Origin: Planotetraspora sp. A-T 1434
GTDB lineage: Bacteria > Actinomycetota > Actinomycetes > Streptosporangiales > Streptosporangiaceae
DNA length: 64,000 nucleotides
Direction: 5' to 3'
NCBI RefSeq assembly: GCF_025420585.1
Contig: NZ_JAOEGB010000007.1
Location: forward strand, 1-64,000
How positions within the stretch are numbered: the stretch's first letter is position 1; every line of letters begins with the position of its first letter. Below the pieces are notes generated by a model. That model was not told the origin of the DNA, made no database searches, and saw only the letters and a list, made by a program, of their open reading frames with translations. Positions 8,360 through 17,128 of the stretch are shown here, one piece after another. The position numbers were made by a program, and so were the translations under genes.

Positions 8360-8788
8360 ATGAGTGCCAGCTACACCGCGGTCGTCACTGTGACAGGAGA
8401 GGGCCGCAACGGAGGCCGGGCCACGGCCGACGACGGTCTGCTCGACACCACCCTCGCCATTCCCAAAGAGCTGGGCGGCGCCGGAGGAGCGACCAACCCC
8501 GAGCAGTTGTTCGCCGCCGGCTGGGCCGCGTGCTTCCTCGGCGCCGTCAGGAGGGCCGCGGCACAGCGCAAGGTGACGCTGAAAAGCACAGGCATCACGT
8601 CCGAGGTGACCCTGCACCACGGTGACGACGGCCAGTTCGGTCTGAGCGCCGTCCTCAACCTCACGCTGGGCGGCGTGGACCAGCAGACCGCCGAAGAGCT
8701 CGGCGCGGCCGCCCACCAGCTCTGCCCCTACTCCAGGGCCACCCGCGGCAACATCCCGGTCACCATCCGGGCGACCGCCGTCGCCTGA
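8360..8788 (+). CDS. ohr: Organic hydroperoxide resistance protein, Ohr/OsmC family
   Basis: A 142-residue protein of normal Ohr length. The peroxidatic Cys58 lies in FAAGWAACFLGAV and the resolving Cys122 in HQLCPYSRATRGNI, which is the Ohr rather than the OsmC version of the second motif. It reduces organic and lipid hydroperoxides in the cytoplasm, usually with lipoylated partners. GGAAGGAAA lies just upstream of ATG 8360. It is monocistronic apart from a possible microprotein starting 68 bp after its stop. An OhrR-type MarR repressor, the usual partner, is not adjacent. Confidence 0.95.
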   Translation: MSASYTAVVTVTGEGRNGGRATADDGLLDTTLAIPKELGGAGGATNPEQLFAAGWAACFLGAVRRAAAQRKVTLKSTGITSEVTLHHGDDGQFGLSAVLNLTLGGVDQQTAEELGAAAHQLCPYSRATRGNIPVTIRATAVA

Positions 8789-8855
8789 AGTCCCGCCATC
8801 GGCGGCGCCGCACCGGCGGCGTCAGACCAGGCGCTCCGCATAGCGAAGGAGCATC

Positions 8856-8945
8856 GTGTTGTACATGTCGAATGTCGTGAAGGCCCTGTCGGTGGCCGTA
8901 CTCCTGGGGGCCGTCGCCCTCGCCTGCTTCGCCCAGGTGTGGTGA
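8856..8945 (+). CDS. 29-residue hydrophobic membrane microprotein
   Basis: A GTG at 8856 follows GAAGGA (8845-8850) at good spacing and opens a 29-codon frame ending in TGA at 8943-8945. The product is a single transmembrane helix, KALSVAVLLGAVALACF, with a one-residue-per-side flank (N-terminal MLYMSNVV, C-terminal AQVW). An in-frame ATG at 8865 would give 26 residues. It lies 67 bp after ohr on the same strand. Function unknown; the length, ribosome site and membrane helix support reality, but conservation was not checked. Confidence 0.5.
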   Translation: MLYMSNVVKALSVAVLLGAVALACFAQVW

Positions 8946-9054
8946 GCCTCGAAGGGTGAACGGCGGGCGCGAGGGACACCGCGCCCGCCATTCACCGATC
9001 GGCCGCCTTTTCTTTATCTTGGTGAGACAGCGCATTTTTCGCCAAGGGGGCTGC

Positions 9055-9324
9055 GTGCGGATCCAGTGGCTCCTCCTGCCGCAGAGTCGGTCCGACTTCG
9101 TGGCCATGACGGCTGACGGCGGATACGCCGTGATCGCCCCCTCGATGAAGCGGCGAGCGTCTGGACGCTGGCGAATGAACCGGACCGGTTCGCCACGCTG
9201 AAAGGAATTTCCGAAGACCCCGTAGTGGCGGTCGCGGGGCGAAGTGATCCCACGCCTCCTGGTGGAGCTGCCCGTCATGGGACGGCTGGTGGACATCCCT
9301 GGGCCATGCCCTCAGGTCCGGTGA
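9055..9324 (+). pseudogene. Small unrecognised gene broken by two compensating frameshifts
   Basis: GTG 9055 follows AAGGGGG and starts MRIQWLLLPQSRSDF. That frame meets a stop at 9199-9201. From about 9144 a second frame reads DEAASVWTLANEPDRFATL and continues through GISEDPVVAV. From about 9244 the original frame resumes with VIPRLLVELPVMGRLVDI and ends in TGA at 9322. Joined, the three parts make one coherent product of about 89 residues. The family is not recognised. It is either a decayed gene or a double indel from sequencing. Confidence 0.4.
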
Positions 9325-9362
9325 GCCGCCGGAACTCACACTGCCCGCTCGTGCGGAAGAGA

Positions 9363-9923
9363 TCAGTGGCAGCGGATGTCCCAGCCTGGATCGGTGCTGT
9401 CGAAGATCTCGACTATGAAGGACGTGGGCCAGCCGTTGTCGAACCGGCTTGAGTATTTGGGGAAGTAAACCGTCACTTGCGCGCGCTCGCCATCAACGCC
9501 GGGGATGTCGGCCTGCTTGTAGTACTTCGTGATTTCCTCCTCGGGGAGCTGCGTCGTCAGCGAGAACCTGACGAGGTAGTCACAGTGATCCCCGTTCGAT
9601 CGCAGTTCGACCGAGCCTTCCGCGTCATAGTCCGCGAACTCCGTAGAGGGAGGCAGCGGGTAGGCGTAGAACCGGTCGGTGAAGTCGTCCAGCCGTCCGT
9701 CATCGGCCCACATCGGGATCTTGACGAGGAGGAACAAGCCGAGCACCGGTAAAGCCAGAGCGATAACGAGAGCGATGAGGCAGCCCTTTACCGCGTTCCT
9801 CGGAGAGGACGGAAGCCGGGGAAGGTCATCGGAGGGAACGGGTGGATCAGTCTGCATCGCACCAACTGGAAAATCAGGGGGCACCGGATGGACATCTTCC
9901 AGCTCATGAAGATCCGCAGGCAA
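9363..9923 (-). CDS. Unrecognised single-pass membrane protein with a C-terminal extracytoplasmic domain
   Basis: As drawn, 186 residues: a proline/aspartate-rich cytoplasmic N-terminus, one strong membrane helix (CLIALVIALALPVLGLFLLV, residues about 48-67), then a domain of about 115 residues outside the membrane with several aromatic and acidic patches and two cysteines (DHCDYLV and the final IRCH) that could form a disulfide. No family is recognised. The start is unsettled: the frame opens with TTG at 9923, an ATG at 9857 gives a shorter product, and neither has a good ribosome site. The frame stays open upstream of 9923 for about 20 codons of protein-like sequence (DYAALREAAGLIL). Confidence 0.6.
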   Translation of the reverse strand: MPADLHELEDVHPVPPDFPVGAMQTDPPVPSDDLPRLPSSPRNAVKGCLIALVIALALPVLGLFLLVKIPMWADDGRLDDFTDRFYAYPLPPSTEFADYDAEGSVELRSNGDHCDYLVRFSLTTQLPEEEITKYYKQADIPGVDGERAQVTVYFPKYSSRFDNGWPTSFIVEIFDSTDPGWDIRCH

Positions 9924-10082
9924 GATCAGACCGGCCGCTTCGCGTAGCGCGGCGTAGTCGCAGCACCCACCTCAGAGCACGTCCCCGGCGCCCGCGTGGG
10001 TTGCGCGGCGCCGGAGATCGTGGAGGCGGAGTGGGGCCGGATCCCAGCCCGTCCAGGACTCGCCGCATCAACCGCTGCGCTC

Positions 10083-11495
10083 TCAGACCAGCCGCCTGAT
10101 CTCGCCGAAGGTGCGATAGAAGCCGCCTCGTCCCGAAGGGCGCACCCCCTCGACGAGGTAGCGCGCGCCCACCTCCCGGATCTCCTTGGGGAACTGCACG
10201 TTCCACAACTCGTAACCAGGGCTGACGACGCGGACGCGCAGCCGCTCCCCTTCACGCACGCACTCGACGACCACGCCGTCCCCGGCATGGGTGACCGTCT
10301 CCAACACGACGGACGGCTCCACCGCCGCTAGCGACGCCGCCGCCTTCACATCGAGGGGCTCCGGCACGGTGCCCTCCCGGGCCGCCGCGATCGCCATCTC
10401 GCTCGCGTCGATGCAGGCCAGAGAGCCGTCGGTGGTGACGATGTACAGGCGGTCGTCAAGGAACTGCATGGAGAAGGCCGACCCGCAACCCGTGCCGAGC
10501 TTCCACAGCCGCTCCCCCGAGGCGGCGAAGCAGTACACAGAGGAGTGGCTGTCACCGGCGAAGACGTAACGTCCCTCGGGCGAGGTCGCGCAGGAGTAGA
10601 CGGGACCGTCGCACCGGTAGACGGCCTCGACGGCGCCGTCGCTCTTGGACAGACGGTGGACCGTGCGGCGGGCCGTGCCGGCGTAGACCGCGTGCTCCTC
10701 CTGCCAGCCGAACAGCACCTGATCGGCCACCGGCGTCTGCCAGACGGGGCTGCCGTCGGCGGCGTCGTAACGGGCCACACCACCCGAGTGGCCGTGGTAA
10801 ACCGCGTCCTCGTCGCACCTGACCATCCACCCGGCGTTGCCCTGGCCCGTGCGCGACCACTGGAACTCGTCCTCGTAGTCGATCGTGGTGATCCGCCCGT
10901 CCCGGTCGGAGACGCCCAGGATTCCGTCGTGGATGTCGAGCCAGTAGATGTCGACCTCGGCGGCGATCTCATAGGCCGCCCTTGGCACCTTGCCACTCAG
11001 GTCGTACACCTTGCCGTCGTCGCAGCCCGCGTAGATCCAGAAGTCGTCGGCCACAATGCACTTGACCCCGTCCGGCAGCCGGAAGCGGCCCGTCACGGTG
11101 CCGGAGTGGGTGACGGTGTACACGTCGCCACGCTGGTTGCCGACCCAGCATCGCTCCTCGTCCACGAAGATGCCGAACGCGGAGGCGCCGCTGTTGAAGC
11201 GCCACAGGACAGGCGCCTGCTGGGCGGTGGAGCGGGTGCTGGCGATGGTCCTGCGGGTGACCGCCCTGGGCTGCCGTACGCCGCGTACGGCCGGCGCGTA
11301 CCCCTTGCGCAGCTTCTCACCGACCTTCTTGGCCGCTGCGGCCTGCGCTTTCTCCTCGGTCGGGAAGATGGTGACCTTGGTCTGACCGGCCTCGCCGATG
11401 CGCCCGTAGGTGATCGTCACCTGTGTCCCGGACACGGTCGTCTCGTAGAACTTGTGTGATCCGCCGCCGTCTTCAGACAACTCGAGGTAGGTCAT
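10083..11495 (-). CDS. WGR-domain protein with PQQ-like beta-propeller
   Basis: A 470-residue cytoplasmic protein. Residues 1-75 form a WGR domain (YLELSEDGGGSHKFYETTV, then TYGRIGEAGQT), a module found in PARP-type and other nucleic-acid-associated proteins. From about residue 110 there are repeated beta-propeller blades of the PQQ/WD type (for example VLWRFNSGASAFGIFV, GSPVWQTPVADQVLFGW, GDSHSSVYCFAASGERLWKL). ATG 11495 is chosen because GGAGAG precedes it; a TTG 11 codons upstream has no ribosome site. Proteins with this architecture occur in actinomycetes and cyanobacteria, without a defined role known to me. It is likely monocistronic. Confidence 0.85.
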   Translation of the reverse strand: MTYLELSEDGGGSHKFYETTVSGTQVTITYGRIGEAGQTKVTIFPTEEKAQAAAAKKVGEKLRKGYAPAVRGVRQPRAVTRRTIASTRSTAQQAPVLWRFNSGASAFGIFVDEERCWVGNQRGDVYTVTHSGTVTGRFRLPDGVKCIVADDFWIYAGCDDGKVYDLSGKVPRAAYEIAAEVDIYWLDIHDGILGVSDRDGRITTIDYEDEFQWSRTGQGNAGWMVRCDEDAVYHGHSGGVARYDAADGSPVWQTPVADQVLFGWQEEHAVYAGTARRTVHRLSKSDGAVEAVYRCDGPVYSCATSPEGRYVFAGDSHSSVYCFAASGERLWKLGTGCGSAFSMQFLDDRLYIVTTDGSLACIDASEMAIAAAREGTVPEPLDVKAAASLAAVEPSVVLETVTHAGDGVVVECVREGERLRVRVVSPGYELWNVQFPKEIREVGARYLVEGVRPSGRGGFYRTFGEIRRLV

Positions 11496-11595
11496 GTCCG
11501 CACTCTCCGGATAGCCAAACTTGATCAATTGGTCGGGAGACTAGAGCACGGCGATGACAAAACCGGTGCCGCGAACGAGCCGGCAGTGCCTACGG

Positions 11596-12576
11596 CTACC
11601 GCTGAAGGGCGGAGAGCACCTGGCGGGCGATGAGCTGGTGCCCGGTGGCGGCGGGATGGTCGCCGTCGGCCGCGAGGAGGGTGGTGTCGTCCCCCGTCGC
11701 GCCGTAATCCTTGAACGGCGTGTACAGATCGACATACCGTGCGCCCCCGGCCTGGGCCGACGCGGCGAGCGTGCCGTTCACCGCCCGCGTGAGACTGTCG
11801 CTGTTGGTGACGTACTTCTCCCCCTCGGCCCTGCCCATGGCGCCGTCCACGAAGACGTTCCAGTAACCGGTCACGATGATCCGGCTCCCCTGCCGTGTCT
11901 GCAGCGCCCGCACTCTGGCCAAGATGGCGTCCATGTTCGCGCGTAGCCGTACCAGATCGTCCTTGTAGCAGGCCATGCCGGCGCTCGGCCCGCAGTCGTC
12001 GTCGTCGATGGTGCCGCTGTCGAAGTCGTTGGCCCCGATCGTGATGATCGTCAGATCGGCGGAGAGCAGGGTCTGCCGCGCGGAGTCGTCCTTGAGCTGG
12101 TCGAGCAGTCCCTGGGTGGTGAGCCCGGCGGTGGCGAGGTTGTCGCTGACGACGTCCGTGCCCTGCTTCGCCGCAAGGGCCTCGCCGATCAGCGAGACGT
12201 AGCTGCTGCAGTCGCACGCGGATCCGGCCGGCACCGAGTCGCCGAGCCCCACCACGGTCTTCACCACGGTGTTCACCGTGGCGGGAGCGTGTGACGACGG
12301 CTTCTTCGAGCTGGGTCGCGAGAGCGGGGCGGCGAAGGCCCAGTCGTGCGCGACGAATACATGGGCCGCCGTGCCGCTCCGCGTCACTCCGGCGGCCGGG
12401 AGGTCGAGCAGGACGCCCAGCATCGTCATCACCGCCAGGAAGGCCGCTCGCGCCCGGAGCCGCGCCCGGCGTGCGATTCTCGCCTGGACACGCCGTGACC
12501 GGCGGGAGCCGACGTCACGTCCGTTGACCGACAACACGTCCTCTGCCAGGTCGCTAATGGAGCCGACGGGGGTCAT
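11596..12576 (-). CDS. Secreted SGNH/GDSL-family hydrolase
   Basis: A 326-residue protein. An Arg-rich N-terminus (RRSRRVQARIARRARLRARA) precedes a hydrophobic signal segment at about residues 45-62, so the enzyme should be exported. The SGNH blocks are complete: block I GLGDSVPAG with nucleophile Ser114, block III IGANDF, and block V with Asp304 and His307 (DGDH). Such enzymes hydrolyse esters of lipids or polysaccharides outside the cell. The ATG at 12576 lies 23 bp inside the upstream esterase gene, indicating coupling; an internal start nearer the signal peptide cannot be excluded. Confidence 0.85.
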   Translation of the reverse strand: MTPVGSISDLAEDVLSVNGRDVGSRRSRRVQARIARRARLRARAAFLAVMTMLGVLLDLPAAGVTRSGTAAHVFVAHDWAFAAPLSRPSSKKPSSHAPATVNTVVKTVVGLGDSVPAGSACDCSSYVSLIGEALAAKQGTDVVSDNLATAGLTTQGLLDQLKDDSARQTLLSADLTIITIGANDFDSGTIDDDDCGPSAGMACYKDDLVRLRANMDAILARVRALQTRQGSRIIVTGYWNVFVDGAMGRAEGEKYVTNSDSLTRAVNGTLAASAQAGGARYVDLYTPFKDYGATGDDTTLLAADGDHPAATGHQLIARQVLSALQR

Positions 12577-13648
12577 GCAGCTTGCTGGAGATCCACTTGA
12601 GGGCCGCCGGCAGCATTGAGCTCCATATGCCGTAGTTGTGGCCCCCGGTGGGGAGGATGGACGAGAAGACCCGGGTCGGGGCACGAACGACCTGACGCAG
12701 CCGCAAGATGTCCGGTGCCGTGTCGGAGTCCTGACGGGTGCCCATGACCAGCAGCGACACCCGCGGATGGTGCCTGCCCAGCACCTGGAGGAGATCGTTG
12801 GCCTTCAGCAGCGCGGGCGACCGGGTCACGGCCTGCGCGGTCGGCGTGAAGTATCCGGACAGGCTGACGGCGGCCGCGTATTGCCCGGGATGTTGGACCG
12901 CGAGTTTGGCCGCGCAGAAACCGCCCTCCGAATATCCCATCGCGGCCCAGCCCGCCCCGTCCCTGCGGGCGCGGAAGTTGGCGGTCACCATGTCGCGGAC
13001 GTCTTCGGCGGCCCAGGTCTCCGCGCGGGGGCCGCCGGGGATGTCGGTGCAGTCGGTGTCAAGACCTGGCGCCAGCTGCATCGTAGGGGCGACGAGGATG
13101 GCCGGCCGCGTCGCGCCCCTCGCCATCTCCTGAGTGAGGAGCCCGGTGATGTTGAGCATGGTGAACCAGTTGTGTACGGGTCCGGGATAACCGGGCAGCA
13201 GCTCGATCACAGGGAACAGCTCGTGCCGGTAAGCAGGCTGGCCGTACTGCGGCGGCAGCCACACGTAAACCGGTGCCCTGATGTGCGTTCTCGGCCCGTC
13301 GTAGTCGACGACCCGCACTCCGTCCTGGCCGAACGGCACGAATCTCTGGCTTGTCGAGGCCTGGAACCCGTGCCCGGGTGACGTCAGCGGCACGAGAGCG
13401 TCTCCCGCGTCACCAGTGCTGGAACCGGCCAGGTCGTCCCACGTGGCGTAGAACTCGAACTGGTCGTTGACGACGACCGCGACGGTGAGCACCGCGCATA
13501 CCTGACAGAGGAGGACCAGAGCAGCTCGCCGCACGCCCTGCGACAGCGCCGGCCCGCGCAGCCGGCCACCGATCCACACGGACGCGACCGTCACCGCGAC
13601 CGTCAGCACGATCGTCCCGACGAGAAGTGGCACCCCGAGAAGGCTCAT
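12554..13648 (-). CDS. Membrane-anchored or secreted esterase of the antigen-85/putative esterase family
   Basis: A 364-residue protein with two hydrophobic segments near the N-terminus (about residues 4-26 and 42-60) and a large alpha/beta-hydrolase domain outside. The nucleophile elbow reads GYSEGGF, and the C-terminal histidine is probably that of LPTGGHNYGIW. The fold resembles the esterase D/mycolyltransferase-like family (PF00756). ATG 13648 is chosen because a longer open frame upstream lacks similarity. It overlaps the SGNH hydrolase downstream, so the two exported hydrolases form an operon, probably acting on cell-envelope or environmental esters. Confidence 0.85.
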   Translation of the reverse strand: MSLLGVPLLVGTIVLTVAVTVASVWIGGRLRGPALSQGVRRAALVLLCQVCAVLTVAVVVNDQFEFYATWDDLAGSSTGDAGDALVPLTSPGHGFQASTSQRFVPFGQDGVRVVDYDGPRTHIRAPVYVWLPPQYGQPAYRHELFPVIELLPGYPGPVHNWFTMLNITGLLTQEMARGATRPAILVAPTMQLAPGLDTDCTDIPGGPRAETWAAEDVRDMVTANFRARRDGAGWAAMGYSEGGFCAAKLAVQHPGQYAAAVSLSGYFTPTAQAVTRSPALLKANDLLQVLGRHHPRVSLLVMGTRQDSDTAPDILRLRQVVRAPTRVFSSILPTGGHNYGIWSSMLPAALKWISSKLHDPRRLH

Positions 13649-13881
13649 CACAGCCTCACACTCTCTTGGCCCGCCCGGCTGAACACGACGGGACCTGTGC
13701 ACGCTACTACAACCCCCGTCAAGTCCTCCTAAGTGGCGGCGCCTCGATCACCAGGCGCGTTGACCCTGGTCATGGCGAGCCGGAAACAGGGGTCTGGTCG
13801 TTGTTTGTGGCACTTGTTATGGTCGGCGGCGACGCCGAGCACGGGCCGCTCGGCATTCGTCAGGTGACGGCCGGGGGAAAC

Positions 13882-15021
13882 GTGGGCTTCATGGACCGCA
13901 TCCGCGGTGAGTTCGTCGACATCGTGGAATGGACGGACGACAGCAGGGACACCGTTGTCTGGCGTTTCCCGCGCTACGAGAACGAAATCAAGATGGGCGC
14001 CCGGCTGGTGGTCCGGGAATCGCAGACGGCCGTCTTCGTCAACGAGGGCCGCATCGCCGACGTTTTCACCCCCGGCACCTACGTCCTCGAGACGCGGAAC
14101 CTCCCGCTGCTGGCGACGTTGAAAGGCTGGAAGTACGGCTTCCACTCGCCGTTCAAGGCCGAGGTCTACTTCGTGAGCACCCGCCAGTTCACCGATTTGA
14201 AGTGGGGCACCCAGAATCCGGTCATCGTCCGCGACCCGGAGTTCGGCATGGTGCGGCTGCGGGCGTTCGGCGCGCTCTCGGTACGGATCACCGACGCGGC
14301 CGGTCTCCTGCGGGAACTGGCCGGGACCGACCCCCAGTTCCGCACCGAGGAGGTGCGGGAATACCTGCGGCAGCTGATCGTCGGCCGGCTGGCCAACGCC
14401 CTGGCCACCGCGAACGTCCCCGTGCTCGACCTGGCGGGCCGACAGGACGCTCTGGGCGCCCGGCTGGCGGCCGTCCTCAGTGAAGAACTGGCCCCGGTCG
14501 GCGTATCGGTGCCGACGTTCGTCATCGAGAACATCTCCCTGCCCCCGGAGGTCGAGGCGGCGATCGACACCCGCACCCGGATCGGCATCGCGGGCGATCT
14601 CGACCAGTACACCCGGTTCCAGACCGCGAACGCGATCGCTGACGCCGCCCGCAACCCCGGAGGCGCCGGCGAGGGTATCGGTCTGGGCCTGGGAATGGCC
14701 ATCGGGCAGCGCCTGGCCGCCGGAGCAGCGCCAGAAGCGGTTCCGGGAGTGGTCCCGGGAGCGGTTCCGGGAGCGGTTCCGGCCAATCCGGTCGCCGCGG
14801 CAGGCGGCCCGCCGCCGATTCCATCGCAGGGGGAGTGGTACGTCGCGGTGGACGGCCGCCAGCAGGGGCCGTACGACCTCGCTTCGCTCCCCGGCCTCGC
14901 GCTGACCGGCGCCACCCTGGTCTGGCGGGCGGGCATGCCCGCCTGGCTCCCGGCCGGCCAGGTGCCCGAGCTCACCCAGCTGATGGCCCGCATCCCGCCG
15001 CCCCTGCCCCCGCAGGTCTGA
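13882..15021 (+). CDS. SPFH-domain protein with C-terminal GYF_2 (DUF4339) domain, YdjI-like
   Basis: A 379-residue protein. Residues 1-290 form an SPFH (prohibitin/stomatin-like) domain of the YdjI class that lacks a membrane helix: FMDRIRGEFVDIVEW, VRESQTAVFVNEG, RAFGALSVRITD, ENISLPPEVEAAID. A Gly/Ala/Pro/Val-rich linker (about 300-330) carries short VPGAVPGAVP-type repeats. The end (WYVAVDGRQQGPYD to VPELTQLM) is a GYF_2 module that binds proline-rich partners. GTG 13882 follows GGGGGA. In Bacillus the YdjI-YdjG-YdjF system recruits a PspA protein to stressed membranes; here the zinc-ribbon partner gene follows 59 bp downstream but no PspA gene is adjacent. Confidence 0.88.
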   Translation: MGFMDRIRGEFVDIVEWTDDSRDTVVWRFPRYENEIKMGARLVVRESQTAVFVNEGRIADVFTPGTYVLETRNLPLLATLKGWKYGFHSPFKAEVYFVSTRQFTDLKWGTQNPVIVRDPEFGMVRLRAFGALSVRITDAAGLLRELAGTDPQFRTEEVREYLRQLIVGRLANALATANVPVLDLAGRQDALGARLAAVLSEELAPVGVSVPTFVIENISLPPEVEAAIDTRTRIGIAGDLDQYTRFQTANAIADAARNPGGAGEGIGLGLGMAIGQRLAAGAAPEAVPGVVPGAVPGAVPANPVAAAGGPPPIPSQGEWYVAVDGRQQGPYDLASLPGLALTGATLVWRAGMPAWLPAGQVPELTQLMARIPPPLPPQV

Positions 15022-15080
15022 GGCCCGGCCGCGGCGAACGGCCACCTTGCTCTCACCCGCTTCCCTCCGGAGGACCGGCC

Positions 15081-16193
15081 TTGTCCGACCCTGACACCAC
15101 CGGCCCCGCGACCGCGCGCTCCTACCCGTGCCAGTCGTGCGGGGCCAGCCTGGAATACGCCCCGGCCACCAACGCCATGCGCTGCCCGTACTGCAAGCAG
15201 GGACAGCCAATCGCGCCCGCCGCGCGGGGAGTGCGCGAGCACGGCTACGCCGAGTTGGCCCAGATGCCGCTCAAGCCACGGGAAGCCGCCGAAGCGGCGC
15301 GGCTGTTCATCTGCCCAGGCTGCCAGGCGCGTACGGAAAGCGACACGCTGTCCGAACGGTGCCAGTTCTGCGCCACGCCGCTGGTGGCCGACGCGGGGGC
15401 CACCGAGCGGATCACGCCCGAAGCGGTCGTCCCCTTCGGCATCGACCGGAACGGCGCCCGCGCCGCGCTGCGCACCTGGACGTCGTCTCGTTGGTTCGCC
15501 CCTTCCACCCTCAAGAGGGTGACCGAGGCGGAGACCTTCAAGGGGAGCTACCTGCCGTACTGGACATACGACGCGGACACGGTCTCTGACTACACCGGCC
15601 AGCGGGGCGACCACTACTGGGAGACCGAGACGTACACCGTCACGACGAACGGCGAGAGCCGGACGGAGACCCGTGAGATCATGCGGACCCGCTGGTCGCA
15701 CGCCTCCGGCACGGTTTCGCGCGCCTTCGACGACGTGCTCGTCGCCGGTACGACCCGAGTGGCCTCGAAGCAGTTGGAGAAGCTCACCCCCTGGCCGCTG
15801 GACGAGGCCATTCCGTACCAGGAGCAGTATCTGGCGGGTTTCCAGACCGTGCGCTACGACATCGAGCCGGAGGACGGCCTCGATCTGGCCAAGGAACAGA
15901 TGTCCCCGGTCATCAGGGCCGACTGCCGCGACGACATCGGCGGGGACGAGCAGCGGGTCCACTCGGTCGACACCCGCTACTCCGGCCTCAGCTTCAAACT
16001 GGTGCTGCTCCCCGTCTGGTTCCTGAGCTACCTCCACGGCGGCAGGAGCTGGAACGTGATGGTGAACGCCCACACCGGCGAGGTGATCGGGCAGCGGCCG
16101 TACAGCACCGCCAAGATCCTCGCCGTCACACTCACCGCTGTGGCGATCGTCACCGTGGTAACGCTGATCCTCATCAGGAACAGCGCCAGGTAG
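15081..16193 (+). CDS. Zinc-ribbon membrane-associated protein, YdjG-like
   Basis: A 370-residue protein. Two zinc ribbons lie at the N-terminus, with Cys17/20 and 35/38, then Cys78/81 and 94/97. Next comes a domain with several Trp/Tyr-rich strands (GSYLPYWTYDADT, GDHYWETETYTV), a short hydrophobic loop near residue 310, and one C-terminal membrane helix (ILAVTLTAVAIVTVVTLILI). Such proteins are often misnamed as helicase or primosomal protein because of the ribbons. TTG 15081 is used because GGAGGA lies 9 bp upstream and the product starts SDPDTTGPATARSY. It forms a two-gene unit with the SPFH protein and is probably its membrane anchor. Confidence 0.82.
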   Translation: MSDPDTTGPATARSYPCQSCGASLEYAPATNAMRCPYCKQGQPIAPAARGVREHGYAELAQMPLKPREAAEAARLFICPGCQARTESDTLSERCQFCATPLVADAGATERITPEAVVPFGIDRNGARAALRTWTSSRWFAPSTLKRVTEAETFKGSYLPYWTYDADTVSDYTGQRGDHYWETETYTVTTNGESRTETREIMRTRWSHASGTVSRAFDDVLVAGTTRVASKQLEKLTPWPLDEAIPYQEQYLAGFQTVRYDIEPEDGLDLAKEQMSPVIRADCRDDIGGDEQRVHSVDTRYSGLSFKLVLLPVWFLSYLHGGRSWNVMVNAHTGEVIGQRPYSTAKILAVTLTAVAIVTVVTLILIRNSAR

Positions 16194-16207
16194 GCGGCCG
16201 GAACAGC

Positions 16208-16236
16208 GAAGGCGGCGGAGCCTTCACTCTCCGCCT
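16208..16236. terminator. Hairpins between convergent genes
   Basis: GAAGGC at 16208-16213 pairs with GCCTTC at 16220-16225, and alternatively GGCGGAG at 16214-16220 pairs with CTCCGCC at 16229-16235. The site lies between two converging stop codons (16193 and 16287), so either alternative could serve one strand. Confidence 0.4.
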
Positions 16237-16286
16237 GGTGCTGAACTGACCCATACGCGCCCCGGAGGCCGGTCGCACGCGGCTGG

Positions 16287-17081
16287 CTAGGGTTTGCGGC
16301 CCACACCGCCCTCCACGACCATCAGCGTGGGGACGTGGTCCATGAGCGGACGCCATTCCTGGACCGGGAGCAGGCCGGGCTCCACCAGCTCGAATCCGTC
16401 GAAGAACCGCATGAGCTCGTCGTGGGTGCGGAACGTCGAGTGCGCGGGGGTGTTCGCCGTCATCGCCCGCAGGTTGCGGAGGGCCTCCGGATCGCTGCCG
16501 GCGGTCATGTTGGAGATGACGACATAGCTGCCGGACGTCATTTCCTCGCGCCACCGCGCCACGATCCCCCGGGCGTCCTCCTCGTCGGTGACGAAGTGGA
16601 GGACCGTGAGGAACAGCACCCCGACCGGCGCGCTGAAGTCGATCAACGCACGCAGGCGCGGGTCGGCGAGGATCACCTCGGGGCGGCGGACGTCCGCTTC
16701 GACGGTGATCACGCCTTCGTCGGTCGCCAGCAGGGCGTCGTTGTGCACCTTCACCACGGGATCGTTGTCGACGTAGACCACTCGCGCGGACGGGTCGGCC
16801 TCCCGGGCCAGCTCGTGCACGCTGGGGGGCGTCGGGATGCCGGTGCCCAGGTCGATGAACTGGCGGATTCCCTGCGCGGCCAGGAACCGTACGGCTCTGG
16901 CGAGGAAGGCGCGGTTGGCCCGTGCCACGGAGCGCGTGTCCGGCGCCACGGACAGGAGCTTCTCCGCGACCTTCCGGTCGACGGCGTAGTTGTCCTTGCC
17001 GCCGAGAAGATAGTCGTAGACCCGTGCGGAACTCGGCACCGAAACGTCGACACCCTTGGGAACCCGCTCCAGCCCAGCCAT
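16287..17081 (-). CDS. SAM-dependent methyltransferase-like protein, DUF574 family
   Basis: A 264-residue protein of the actinomycete-specific DUF574 (PF04672) family. Hallmarks are the SARVYDYLLGGKDNYAVDR start, ANRAFLARAVRFLA, the cofactor strand QFIDLGTGIPTPPSVHE, VVYVDNDPVV and a DVRRPE loop. The Rossmann fold and the GTG turn support SAM binding, although substrates of the family are unknown. Genomes of filamentous actinomycetes carry many copies. It is a single gene convergent with the zinc-ribbon gene. Confidence 0.92.
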   Translation of the reverse strand: MAGLERVPKGVDVSVPSSARVYDYLLGGKDNYAVDRKVAEKLLSVAPDTRSVARANRAFLARAVRFLAAQGIRQFIDLGTGIPTPPSVHELAREADPSARVVYVDNDPVVKVHNDALLATDEGVITVEADVRRPEVILADPRLRALIDFSAPVGVLFLTVLHFVTDEEDARGIVARWREEMTSGSYVVISNMTAGSDPEALRNLRAMTANTPAHSTFRTHDELMRFFDGFELVEPGLLPVQEWRPLMDHVPTLMVVEGGVGRKP

Positions 17082-17128
17082 GGCCGCTCCACAATTTCAG
17101 CAATCGCCCTCGGCGATCATAGCCGCCA

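Noticed and set aside
8249-8716. 155-codon ORF antisense to ohr
   Set aside because: Overlaps a well-supported gene on the other strand and has no motif.
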